From NCBI GenBank assembly GCA_021791455.1, contig JAJYWM010000411.1:7086-20502 (forward strand): a stretch of 13,417 bases of DNA. The letters are read 5' to 3'. The position numbers were made by a program, and so were the translations under genes. This document shows, one piece after another, positions 1 to 6,475 of this stretch. This stretch comes from a bacterium. GTDB lineage: Bacteria; Chloroflexota; Dormibacteria; UBA8260; Bog-877. The notes beneath the pieces are model-generated. The model was not told the DNA's origin and searched no databases. It saw nothing but the letters and a program-made list of their open reading frames with translations. The number at the start of each line of letters is the position of its first letter. Positions within the stretch are counted from its first letter, which is position 1.

Positions 1-10
1 CATATCCAAA

Positions 11-1132
11 ATGACCCGCCGAGGTCACGGTGAGGGCTCGATCTACCGGCGGCAGGATGGCCGCTGGGCAGCAGCTATCACACTGCCAAACGGACGGCGA
101 CAAGCCTTTTACGGCCGATCTCGTGCAGAAGTCGCCGCCAAGCTCAGCTCGGCCATGAAGGCTCGGGATGCGGGTAGGAGCCTGCCATCCGGCAGGGAGA
201 CGGTCGCCCACTTCCTGGAACGCTGGCTCGATGTGGTGAAACCTCAGCTCCGGGAGCGAACGTGGCGACGGTATGAGCAGCTGGTGCGTAATCAAGTCGT
301 CGAAGAACTGGGCAGTCGCCGACTCTCATCACTCCAAGCACCTGACCTCCAAGCCCTCTACTCCCACTTGTTGGGCGGCGGGCTGTCACCCACCACGGTC
401 CGCCACGTGCACATGCTGCTCCACAGGGCACTGGGGCAGGCGGTCAGATGGGGGCTGCTCCCTAGGAACGTTGCCAGCCTGACCGACCCTCCGCGCATGG
501 CCGTGCATGAGATGCAGACCCTCAGCCCAGAGGAGGTCCGCAAGTTCTTGGCAGTTGCTGCAGAGGACCGCCTAGCGGCGCTTTGGCTCCTGGCTGTCAC
601 CACCGGGATGCGGCAGGGTGAGCTGCTGGCTTTGCGCTGGTCCGATCTCGACCTGGATCACGGGGCCCTCCAGGTGACAGGCACCTTGCAGAGGCTCCCG
701 CACCAAGGAATGGTCCGAACCGAGACCAAGACAGCCCGGTCGCGGCGGCGCGTGCTCCTGGGCGAGTCCGCCATCGCCGCTCTGAGACAGCGAAAGGCGG
801 AGCAGGCCGCAGACCGCCTCAGTGCCTCGACCGACTGGCAGAAGACTGACCTGGTGTTCACGAACGCCGTTGGCAAACCGCAGGACCCCTCTGAACTCCT
901 CCGGCTCTTCAAGACACTCCTCGCAGCCGCGGGCTTGCCGCGGATCCGGTTTCATGACCTGCGGCACACAGCCGCGACCCTGATGCTTCGGCACGGCGTC
1001 CATCCGAAGGTCGCGGCGGACATGCTGGGGCACTCTACGGTCGCGATCACCTTGGACCTCTACTCTCACTCGACCGAGCCAATGCATCGTGAGGCAGCCG
1101 ACATCCTGGAGGGTGTCGTCCGGGGCGCCTGA
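11..1132 (+). CDS. Tyrosine recombinase (phage/ICE-type integrase)
   Basis: This 373-residue protein is a site-specific recombinase that would integrate and excise a mobile element. The N-terminus (about residues 5-50, GHGEGSIYRRQDGRW) is the arm-binding AP2-like domain typical of actinobacterial integrases. Residues about 62-155 form the SAM-like core-binding domain and 168-370 the catalytic domain. All catalytic residues are visible: R201 in TGMRQGELLAL, K240, H315 and R318 in FHDLRHTAATL, H341 in GHSTVAI, and nucleophile Y351 in LDLYSHS. The length is normal for the family and nothing is truncated. The ATG at 11 gives the usual family N-terminus, but the ribosome binding site would lie at or beyond the window edge. 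It reads toward the 3' end of the tRNA-Ser gene, which marks it as the integrase of an element inserted there. Which mobile-element class it belongs to cannot be told from this window. Confidence 0.95.
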   Translation: MTRRGHGEGSIYRRQDGRWAAAITLPNGRRQAFYGRSRAEVAAKLSSAMKARDAGRSLPSGRETVAHFLERWLDVVKPQLRERTWRRYEQLVRNQVVEELGSRRLSSLQAPDLQALYSHLLGGGLSPTTVRHVHMLLHRALGQAVRWGLLPRNVASLTDPPRMAVHEMQTLSPEEVRKFLAVAAEDRLAALWLLAVTTGMRQGELLALRWSDLDLDHGALQVTGTLQRLPHQGMVRTETKTARSRRRVLLGESAIAALRQRKAEQAADRLSASTDWQKTDLVFTNAVGKPQDPSELLRLFKTLLAAAGLPRIRFHDLRHTAATLMLRHGVHPKVAADMLGHSTVAITLDLYSHSTEPMHREAADILEGVVRGA

Positions 1133-1139
1133 GATCGAT

Positions 1140-1161
1140 TGCTGTCGTTCTGCTGTCACTC
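1140..1161. repeat. Tandem 11-bp repeat between integrase and tRNA-Ser
   Basis: Two adjacent 11-bp units, TGCTGTCGTTC and TGCTGTCACTC, match at 9 of 11 positions and share the exact 7-mer TGCTGTC. They start 8 bp after the integrase stop codon. Direct repeats one helical turn apart beside an integrase gene are what arm-type integrase binding sites look like, and that role is inferred here. Chance cannot be excluded with only two copies. The rest of 1133-1215 shows no gene and no U-tract terminator. Confidence 0.4.
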
Positions 1162-1215
1162 ACCAGTCGGCTCTCCCTATGCAATGGTCCTTGGGAGGAA
1201 CATTTGATCTCAAGA

Positions 1216-1305
1216 TGGCGGAGGGAGAGGGATTCGAACCCCCGGAAGCGTTGCCGCCTCAGCGGTTTTCAAGACCGCCGCAATCAACCGCTCTGCCATC
1301 CCTCC
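1216..1305 (-). tRNA. tRNA-Ser(UGA)
   Basis: The minus strand folds as a class II tRNA of 90 nt including an encoded CCA. The acceptor stem is GGAGGGA (1299-1305) paired with TCCCTCC (1220-1226), followed by discriminator G (1219) and CCA (1216-1218). The anticodon loop CTTGAAA places anticodon TGA at 1269-1271 between the GGCGGT and ACCGC strands. A long variable arm and the T-arm with loop TTCGAAT are present, as expected for tRNA-Ser, which reads UCA and other UCN codons. The 3' end faces the integrase gene at 11-1132, so this tRNA is the likely integration site, and the intact 3' half would have been restored by the element. It lies on the same strand as serS, downstream of it. Confidence 0.97.
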
Positions 1306-1318
1306 TAGCTACTAGGAA

Positions 1319-1345
1319 ATCGTACACGGACGAAGTGAAAGGCAA
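1319..1345 (-). promoter_or_regulatory. Possible tRNA-Ser promoter
   Basis: On the minus strand a TACGAT -10 element (1319-1324) lies 13 nt upstream of the first tRNA base. A TTGCCT -35-like element (1340-1345) sits 15 bp further upstream, which is shorter than the ideal 17. The distance fits transcription starting a few bases before the mature tRNA. The call rests on motif match and position only. Confidence 0.4.
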
Positions 1346-1382
1346 CACCCGGGCACAACGTTGGCCAAAGGCACTAGCAGAA

Positions 1383-1805
1383 ATGGGTAATGCCGGTCCT
1401 GGGAGTGCCACCCTGTTCGACTCCGTGGATGCCGCGAGCGGCGCGGTCACCGACCCTGACGCTGGGCTTGCCTTCTACGGAGATGCGCTCGGACACAGTC
1501 TGCTTTGGCGAGATGACGACATCGGCCAGGCCGGGACTGAACTCCCAGGGTCCGCCATCGAGCACGTGCTCAGCACCCGGTAACAGTACGGACCGAGCTG
1601 GAAGGGGGAGTCAGCCGCCCACGCCGCAGTGGCGGTTCGAGCACCTGGTGATCGGGTGGTTTCGGGGCCAGCCAACACGACTGCTGTGCCCGTCGCCGTT
1701 GTCGAGGATCCATCCGGCAACTTGCTCGTCATCCTCGACTCGTTGAACGCCGGGCACAAGACCGGCGACCCCCGGATGGTGACGGGTGGACCCAGCGCCC
1801 AGTAG
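1383..1805 (+). pseudogene. VOC/glyoxalase-family protein broken by an in-frame stop
   Basis: One reading frame runs from ATG 1383 to TAG 1803-1805 and is interrupted only by TAA at 1581-1583, giving 66 codons, the stop, then 73 codons. The first half contains DPDAGLAFYGDALGHSLLWR, and the second half contains QYGPSW, then GDRVVSGP and VAVVEDPSGNLLVILD. These are the two halves of a single vicinal-oxygen-chelate domain of the small bleomycin-resistance/glyoxalase-like type, in the right order and with normal spacing. The stop falls about where relatives as I recall them have a Gln or Glu before the EY/QY-PSW segment, so a single C-to-T or G-to-T change could have produced it. No strong Shine-Dalgarno sequence precedes the ATG. 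Substrate unknown. Read-through or sequencing error are alternatives to true decay. Confidence 0.7.
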
Positions 1806-2009
1806 ACCAGGGCAGCTATCCCGGGCGAATCCAGGGAGGCCGGCCAACGGCCGCGGTATTGGAGCGGGCGGCCGCGATGGTTGAGGCAGCGATCCTCACG
1901 TTCTCTGACCATCGATGCGCTCGCGGCGCATGGAGTCGTGCCCCCTACCATGCCCATCGCCCCATGCGCTGGGCCCCACGAGCGACATGGGTAACCCTGA
2001 TGTCGTGCG
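1806..2009. other. Intergenic stretch after the VOC pseudogene and serS
   Basis: This 204-bp gap separates the convergent ends of the VOC pseudogene and serS. I see no convincing gene and no hairpin followed by a U-tract on either strand. The only structure noted is a small inverted repeat, ATGCGC-N5-GCGCAT, at 1915-1931. It has no T-run and is not a clear terminator. Confidence 0.5.
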
Positions 2010-3281
2010 TCAGTCGAGTTCGGTCATCCCACCAAGGTACGGTCTCAGCCGCTCTGGAATGACGACGGACCCGAGTTCCGTCTGGTACGTCTCGAGGAGG
2101 CAATCAAAGGTTCTGGGAAGCGCCAGGGCGCTGCCGTTTAGGGTATGCACGAACTCTGGCCGGGAGCCGGGCGTGCGGAACCGAATCCCAGCCCGACGGG
2201 CCTGGAAATCACCGAAGGCGGAGCAGGACGACACCTCCAGATACCGGCCGAGACCAGGGGCCCACGCATCGATGTCATACTTCTTCCACTGCGCGAACCC
2301 CATGTCACCGCTGCACATGAGGCGCACTCGGTAGTGCAGACCGAGGGCTCTGAGCACCGACTCGGCGTCACTCACGAGACTCTCCAGTTCGTCCAGAGAC
2401 CGCTCGGGGTGGACGAACTTTACCAGCTCCACCTTGCTGAACTGGTGGAGACGAATGTAGCCTCTGGTGTCACGTCCAGGGGCCCCTGCCTCGCTGCGCC
2501 AGCACGGCGTCCAAGCCACGTGTCGGATCGGCAGTTGGGACGCCTCCAGGATCTCCTCACGATAGAGGTTGGTCAGAGGAACCTCCGCCGTCGGGATGAG
2601 GAAGCGATCCCCCTCCACCACATGAAAGGCGTCCTCTTCGAACTTGGGAAGGTTGGCTGTGCCCACCATGCAGTTGCGGTTGACCAGATACGGTGGCGCC
2701 ACCTCCTGATAGCCGTGTTCTGCCGTGGCCATGTCCAACATGAAGGTGCTGAGAGCGCGTTCCAGCCGGGCGCCCTTCCCCCTCAGCACGGCGAAGCGAC
2801 TGCCCGATATCTTGACCGCTCTATCGAAATCGAAGATTCCCAGTGCCTCACCCAGGTCATAGTGAGGCCGCGGGCTGAAGGGGAAGGAGGGAGGCTCTCC
2901 CCAGGTGCGGACGACCCGGTTGTCATCGTCGGAGGTGCCGTCGGGGACCGACTCGTGAGGAGGGTTGGGGACCGTCAGCAAGAGCTGGTCGAGCCCCTCC
3001 TCCATCTCCTTGCGGCGCTGGCCCGTCGTCTGAATCCGCAGCTTCAGATCCGCAAGTTCGCTCCGCAGTTGCTCCACCGGAGCCGCCTTGTCCCCCGCGA
3101 TCTGCTGAAACCGGAGGGAGCTCGCCTTGAGCTCGGCTCTGAGCGACTCCTCCTCGCCCAGTGCCAGCCGGTGTTCCCGGTCGAGGGCCAGGATCTCGTC
3201 TATCGGAGCGGTCTCTCCCTTGCGCAGCGCACCCGCCCGCACCAGATCTGGGTGGTCGCGGATGTACTGGAGCGCGAGCAT
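2010..3281 (-). CDS. serS: Seryl-tRNA synthetase
   Basis: This class IIa synthetase charges tRNA-Ser with serine in the cytoplasm. The 423 residues match the usual length. Residues 1 to about 110 form the long antiparallel coiled-coil arm that grips the tRNA-Ser variable arm, rich in E/L/R/Q. The catalytic domain follows, with TAEVPLTN, motif 2 (CWRSEAG followed by [14 protein letters not shown]) and motif 3 ([22 protein letters not shown] region) near the C-terminus. It is the last gene of greA-lysS-serS, 28 nt after lysS. No Shine-Dalgarno sequence precedes the ATG. A TAACCT hexamer lies 8 nt upstream, so an internal promoter giving a nearly leaderless message is possible but lacks a good -35. 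A tRNA-Ser gene lies about 0.7 kb downstream on the same strand. The function is secure. Confidence 0.97.
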   Translation of the reverse strand: MLALQYIRDHPDLVRAGALRKGETAPIDEILALDREHRLALGEEESLRAELKASSLRFQQIAGDKAAPVEQLRSELADLKLRIQTTGQRRKEMEEGLDQLLLTVPNPPHESVPDGTSDDDNRVVRTWGEPPSFPFSPRPHYDLGEALGIFDFDRAVKISGSRFAVLRGKGARLERALSTFMLDMATAEHGYQEVAPPYLVNRNCMVGTANLPKFEEDAFHVVEGDRFLIPTAEVPLTNLYREEILEASQLPIRHVAWTPCWRSEAGAPGRDTRGYIRLHQFSKVELVKFVHPERSLDELESLVSDAESVLRALGLHYRVRLMCSGDMGFAQWKKYDIDAWAPGLGRYLEVSSCSAFGDFQARRAGIRFRTPGSRPEFVHTLNGSALALPRTFDCLLETYQTELGSVVIPERLRPYLGGMTELD

Positions 3282-3309
3282 AGAGATAAAGGTTAACGGT
3301 TGACCGCGC

Positions 3310-4788
3310 CTATCCTTCCCGGGGTCGCAGGGTGGGGAAGAGCAGCACGTCGCGAATGCTCGGCGCCCCGGTGATCAACATGACGAGACGGTCAACCCCG
3401 AGACCGATTCCTCCGGCCGGTGGCATCCCGTGCTCCAGCGCCTCGACGAAGTCCTGGTCGAACGGCTGAGCCTCTGGATCCCCGGCTCGGCGGCGCCGAG
3501 CCTGCTCCTCCAGGCGCTCCCGTTGCTCAATCGGGTCGTTCAGCTCGGAGAAGGCGTTGGCCAGCTCGCGGCCGGCCACGACCAGCTCGAAGCGCTTGGC
3601 GAAGCGCGGGTCCTCCTCCCGCCGCGCGAGTGGGGATACCTCCACGGGATGGCCGGTCACGAATACGGGACTGTCCAACCTGCGCTCCACCAACTGGTCG
3701 TAGACCTCGAAGAGAATCCGCCCCGGACCGGCTCCCGCCGGCAGCACGGCTCCCAGCTCCCTCGCCTGCCGCGCCATCTCCGCCGCGTCATCCCAAGCGG
3801 CGACGGCGTCGAACCCCGCGAGCTCTTTGACCAGCGAGGCCATGGTCCTGACCTGGTACGGCTGGCTCAAGGCGGGGGATGGTGTAGCGCCCAGGGCCTC
3901 TGCCGCCCGGCACGCCCCCGCCACCATCGCCTGGCACAGGTCCATCATCGATCCGAGGTCACCGTAGGCCTCGTACGCCTCTAGCAGGGTGAACTCCGGG
4001 TTGTGCCTGGGCGAGACGCCCTCGTTGCGGAAGGTACGGCCGATCTCGAAGACTCGCTGGAAGCCGCCGACCAGAAGCCGCTTGAGGTACAGCTCCAGGG
4101 CTATTCGCAGGTAGAAGTCGGTGTCCAGCGCGTTGTGATGGGCCACGAACGGGCGCGCGTCCCCGCCGCCTGGGATCTCCTGGAGAACCGGAGTCTCCAC
4201 CTCCAGGTATCCTCTCGCCTCCAGGACCTGGCGCAGGGAGGAGACTATCGCCGACCGCTGGCGGAAGCGCTGGCGCCGCTCTGGGTCCGATAGCAGATCC
4301 AAATACCGTCTGCGGTAGCGCAGTTCCGGGTCGACCACCCCACGGTGCTTTGCAGCCGGAGGCCGGAGTGCCTTCGCCAGCAGGGTGAGCTCCTCCACCT
4401 CAAGACTGGGCTCCCCAGCCTTGGTCCTGGTCAGGTGACCCGCGGCCCCCACTATGTCCCCAAGGTCCAGCTCCGCCAGCAGGTTGAGAGCGCCAGGAGT
4501 CCTTCTGGTCACCAGAAGCTGGAGCCTACCTGACTCGTCATAGCAGTCGGCGAAGCCGATGCCGCCAGAGCGGCGGATTCGCAGCAGCCGGCCGGCAACG
4601 GAGGTCGTGGTGCCCACAGCCCCCGGTGCCTCAGGGGCGGCCTCGTGGGCCCGCTCGCAGGTCATCTGTGGGTGAAAATCGACTCCCCAGGGCGGAGTCC
4701 CCATCTTCGCCAGAGCGAGAGCCTTGCGCCGGCGGTCCCCGAGGACGTCCCCACCGTGTTCTACGCCCTCACCCGGCCCGCGGTTCAC
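3310..4788 (-). CDS. lysS: Lysyl-tRNA synthetase, class II
   Basis: This enzyme charges tRNA-Lys with lysine. The 492 residues are the normal class II LysRS length. Residues about 60-140 form the OB-fold anticodon-binding domain ([20 protein letters not shown]). The catalytic core follows, with [10 protein letters not shown] at about 157, motif 1 around YLEVETPVL (194-202), motif 2 [11 protein letters not shown] then [10 protein letters not shown] (247-271), and motif 3 [16 protein letters not shown] (459-474). The start is GTG at 4788, whose GTGA overlaps the TGA stop of greA, so the two are translationally coupled. A weak AAGG lies just upstream. The N-terminal 20 residues ([15 protein letters not shown]) do not resemble the usual helix and the true start could be slightly downstream, but the coupled GTG is preferred. 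The call rests on all three class II motifs. Confidence 0.96.
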   Translation of the reverse strand: MNRGPGEGVEHGGDVLGDRRRKALALAKMGTPPWGVDFHPQMTCERAHEAAPEAPGAVGTTTSVAGRLLRIRRSGGIGFADCYDESGRLQLLVTRRTPGALNLLAELDLGDIVGAAGHLTRTKAGEPSLEVEELTLLAKALRPPAAKHRGVVDPELRYRRRYLDLLSDPERRQRFRQRSAIVSSLRQVLEARGYLEVETPVLQEIPGGGDARPFVAHHNALDTDFYLRIALELYLKRLLVGGFQRVFEIGRTFRNEGVSPRHNPEFTLLEAYEAYGDLGSMMDLCQAMVAGACRAAEALGATPSPALSQPYQVRTMASLVKELAGFDAVAAWDDAAEMARQARELGAVLPAGAGPGRILFEVYDQLVERRLDSPVFVTGHPVEVSPLARREEDPRFAKRFELVVAGRELANAFSELNDPIEQRERLEEQARRRRAGDPEAQPFDQDFVEALEHGMPPAGGIGLGVDRLVMLITGAPSIRDVLLFPTLRPREG

Positions 4789-5252
4789 GCCACCTTGAGA
4801 ATCTGGACCCGACGGGCTCCACCGGGAGTCTCGACCTCCACCTCGTCCCCGGTGCGGCGGCCCATCAGGGCCTTGCCCACGGGGGACTCGAGGGAGATCT
4901 TTCCAGATCCAGCGTCGGCCTCGGCGGGGCCGACGATGGTGTAGCTCGTCTCTCCGAACTCGTCCTTCACCTCGACCCGAGAGCCCAGGTGGACAAACCC
5001 ATCTACCTTCTCCTCGGTGTCGATCAGGCTGGCGTTGCGGATCATCTGCTCGATGGTCATGATCCGCCCCTCGATGAACCCCTGGTCGTTCTTGGCGTCG
5101 TCGTATTCGGCATTCTCGCTGAGGTCGCCGAACTCCTTGGCGTGCTTGATCCTCTGCGCTATCTCCGGTCGCCTCTCATTGATGAGGAAGTCGAGCTCCT
5201 CCTGCAGCTTCTGCAGCCCCTCAGGCGTCAGGAGTACCGGCTTGTCCTGCAT
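4785..5252 (-). CDS. greA: Transcription elongation factor GreA
   Basis: GreA inserts its coiled coil into the secondary channel of backtracked RNA polymerase and stimulates cleavage of the RNA 3' end. The 155 residues are full length. The N-terminal coiled coil spans about 10-75 with the tip GDLSENAEYDDAK; the acidic tip residues D43 and E46 that hold the catalytic magnesium are present, so this is a true Gre factor and not an inhibitory Gfh-type paralogue. The C-terminal FKBP-like domain (about 80-155) includes SRVEV and ESPVGKALMGR. An AAGGAG Shine-Dalgarno lies 10 nt before the ATG. It is the first gene of greA-lysS-serS and has a good promoter at 5336-5364. Confidence 0.97.
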   Translation of the reverse strand: MQDKPVLLTPEGLQKLQEELDFLINERRPEIAQRIKHAKEFGDLSENAEYDDAKNDQGFIEGRIMTIEQMIRNASLIDTEEKVDGFVHLGSRVEVKDEFGETSYTIVGPAEADAGSGKISLESPVGKALMGRRTGDEVEVETPGGARRVQILKVA

Positions 5253-5335
5253 TGCTCACCCGCTCCTTACCGGCGTCAACCGGCCTCATTGGCACCGCCC
5301 GCGCCGAATCCAATGGGCACAGGTCGGGAAATGGA

Positions 5336-5364
5336 AGTCTACCTAAACCTTGACGCCCTCGCAA
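5336..5364 (-). promoter_or_regulatory. Probable greA-lysS-serS promoter
   Basis: On the minus strand, TTGCGA (5359-5364) and TAGACT (5336-5341) are separated by exactly 17 bp, close to the housekeeping sigma consensus. The predicted transcription start is near 5329, giving a leader of about 75 nt before the greA ATG. No riboswitch or T-box structure was recognised in the leader. Confidence 0.6.
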
Positions 5365-5410
5365 GCTGCGCTTCGACACAGCCGTAGCCGAACCTTCACC
5401 AGTTCGGAAT

Positions 5411-5439
5411 TTGCCCGCCCCTCGCAGTGGTGCTAACCT
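5411..5439 (+). promoter_or_regulatory. Candidate plus-strand promoter of an orphan short transcript
   Basis: TTGCCC (5411-5416) and TAACCT (5434-5439) are 17 bp apart, and the -10 element is preceded by TGC, making an extended -10 (TGnTAnnnT). It points away from greA toward the terminator at 5493-5523. There is no plus-strand protein gene of ordinary size behind it, so its product would be a short RNA. Confidence 0.45.
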
Positions 5440-5445
5440 AGCCTT

Positions 5446-5523
5446 GGTCGCGAGAGTGGATCTCCTGACCCTCAACTAGCCCCCCCCTCTCGGGGCGTCC
5501 CTTTCGGGGGGCGCCCTTTTTTT
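5446..5523 (+). ncRNA. Candidate small RNA or orphan attenuator leader (about 78 nt)
   Basis: The predicted transcript starts 6-7 nt after an extended -10 and ends at a strong intrinsic terminator. Inside it, GTG at 5456 opens a 7-codon frame to TAG at 5477-5479 that reads V/M-D-L-L-T-L-N, three of seven codons being leucine. The frame is followed by a run of eight C and a small CCCC-TCTC-GGGG hairpin (5484-5495), whose GGGG is also needed for the terminator stem. The two folds are mutually exclusive, as in leader-peptide attenuators. However, the next gene, coaX, is on the opposite strand, so no operon is left to control. An sRNA, a decayed attenuator, or a chance arrangement are all possible. 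No RNA family was recognised. Confidence 0.4.
5493..5523 (+). terminator. Rho-independent terminator, plus strand
   Basis: GGGCGTCCC (5493-5501) pairs with GGGGCGCCC (5508-5516) over 9 bp including one G-U pair, with a 6-nt loop, followed directly by seven T (5517-5523). The T-run is on the plus strand, so it ends a plus-strand transcript and not coaX, which comes from the other side. On the minus strand the hairpin is followed by a G-rich stretch with no U-tract. Confidence 0.85.
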
Positions 5524-5527
5524 ATGC

Positions 5528-6298
5528 TCAGGCCCGCGGTCTGTTCATCTCCTCCAGGACCCTGAGTCCCTCCAGCAGCACCAGGGGATCGATCACATCC
5601 ACCCCGTCCACCAGGGGCGCGACCAGTGGGGAGAGGCCCCCGGTGGCGACCACCCTGGCGGCCTCCCCAATCTCCCCTCTGATCCTCTTGATGAGACCCT
5701 CGGCCTGGGCCGCCGCACCGTACATGATCCCCGCCTGCATCGAGGACACTGTGGTCCGGCCCAGCACCCGGTCGGGGGCCACCAGGTCCACTCGGGGCAA
5801 CCGGGCGGCACGAGAAAAGAGGGCGTCCACCGAAAGCTGTAGCCCGGGGGCGATGGCGCCCCCCAGGTAGTTGCCGCGGGCATCAATGGCGTCGAAGACC
5901 GTGGCCGTGCCGAAGCTCACCATGACCGCCGGCCCTCCGTAGCGATGCCGGACCCCGACCGCCGTCGCGATCCTGTCAGCGCCCACGTCCCGGGGAGGGT
6001 CGTAGTGGATCTCCATGCCGGTTCTGGTTCCCGGCCCCACCATCATGGGCTCGACCCCGAGGTAGGTGTGAGCCATCTCCACCAGTGCCTGGTTCAGGGT
6101 GGGGACCACGCAGGAGACGGCAACCGACCCGATCTCGGTGGGAAACCCGCGCTGCTGCAGAAAGCTCAGCACCTGTAGCCCCAGCTCGTCCGGGGTGGCG
6201 TCGCGCCTGGTGGCAAACCGCCCATGGGCCAGCAGGCCCTGATCTCGGAAGACCCCGATCGTCAGGTTGGAGTTACCCACATCGATCGCCAGCAGCAA
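5528..6298 (-). CDS. coaX: Type III pantothenate kinase
   Basis: CoaX phosphorylates pantothenate in the first step of coenzyme A synthesis. The 256 residues fit the family (about 250-270). The ASKHA-fold phosphate loop is LAIDVGNSNLTIGVF (D6), followed by the GADRIATAVG motif at 106-115 and then FGTATVFDAI and GNYLGGAIAPGLQLSVDAL. The start is TTG at 6298, because the protein begins with the phosphate-loop strand and GGGAGGAA (6304-6311) sits 5 nt upstream. The open frame continues to 7498 but that extension is antisense to the dihydrouridine synthase gene and is not coding. At residue 128 this protein has Ser (VMVSFGTAT) where family members usually have Asp (vDfGTAT), a residue implicated in catalysis. 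It is transcribed divergently from the neighbouring synthase gene; a palindrome covers its promoter region. Confidence 0.93.
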   Translation of the reverse strand: MLLAIDVGNSNLTIGVFRDQGLLAHGRFATRRDATPDELGLQVLSFLQQRGFPTEIGSVAVSCVVPTLNQALVEMAHTYLGVEPMMVGPGTRTGMEIHYDPPRDVGADRIATAVGVRHRYGGPAVMVSFGTATVFDAIDARGNYLGGAIAPGLQLSVDALFSRAARLPRVDLVAPDRVLGRTTVSSMQAGIMYGAAAQAEGLIKRIRGEIGEAARVVATGGLSPLVAPLVDGVDVIDPLVLLEGLRVLEEMNRPRA

Positions 6299-6347
6299 GC
6301 GTGTTCCTCCCAGGGGATGCCGCGCCGAAGCTCCGATTGCGCTGCCG

Positions 6348-6383
6348 ACTATATCGGGGTTCGAGGGCCCGCCGTCGAACCCC
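6348..6383 (-). promoter_or_regulatory. coaX promoter region with operator-like palindrome
   Basis: A minus-strand -10 element TATAGT (6348-6353) lies 50 nt before the coaX start. Directly upstream, GGGGTTCGA (6356-6364) and TCGAACCCC (6375-6383) form a perfect 9-bp inverted repeat with a 10-bp spacer, centre-to-centre 19 bp. It covers the -10/-35 spacer and the -35 position, where a repressor would block. No good -35 hexamer is seen, so either the promoter is weak or an activator is needed. The binding protein is unknown. The site is also in the gap shared with the divergent synthase gene. Confidence 0.4.
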
Positions 6384-6475
6384 TGCGAGCCGGTCCCGCG
6401 GCATGTCCGATACTGAGACCAAGCGCACCCCATATCCGCCCTCCACCCGCGGGAGCACCACCAAGTGGCTCGAAG

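Noticed and set aside
1915..1931. Inverted repeat ATGCGC-N5-GCGCAT as serS terminator
   Set aside because: The stem is short and no U-tract follows on the minus strand.
1475..1957. 160-codon minus-strand frame over the VOC pseudogene
   Set aside because: No domain is seen, and the plus-strand frame carries the VOC motifs in order.
2145..3296. 383-codon plus-strand open frame
   Set aside because: It is the antisense shadow of serS in GC-rich DNA, with His/Arg/Leu-rich composition and no recognisable domain.
5493..5516. The hairpin as terminator of coaX
   Set aside because: In the minus-strand direction the hairpin is preceded by A and followed by a G-rich run, with no U-tract; it is a plus-strand terminator.
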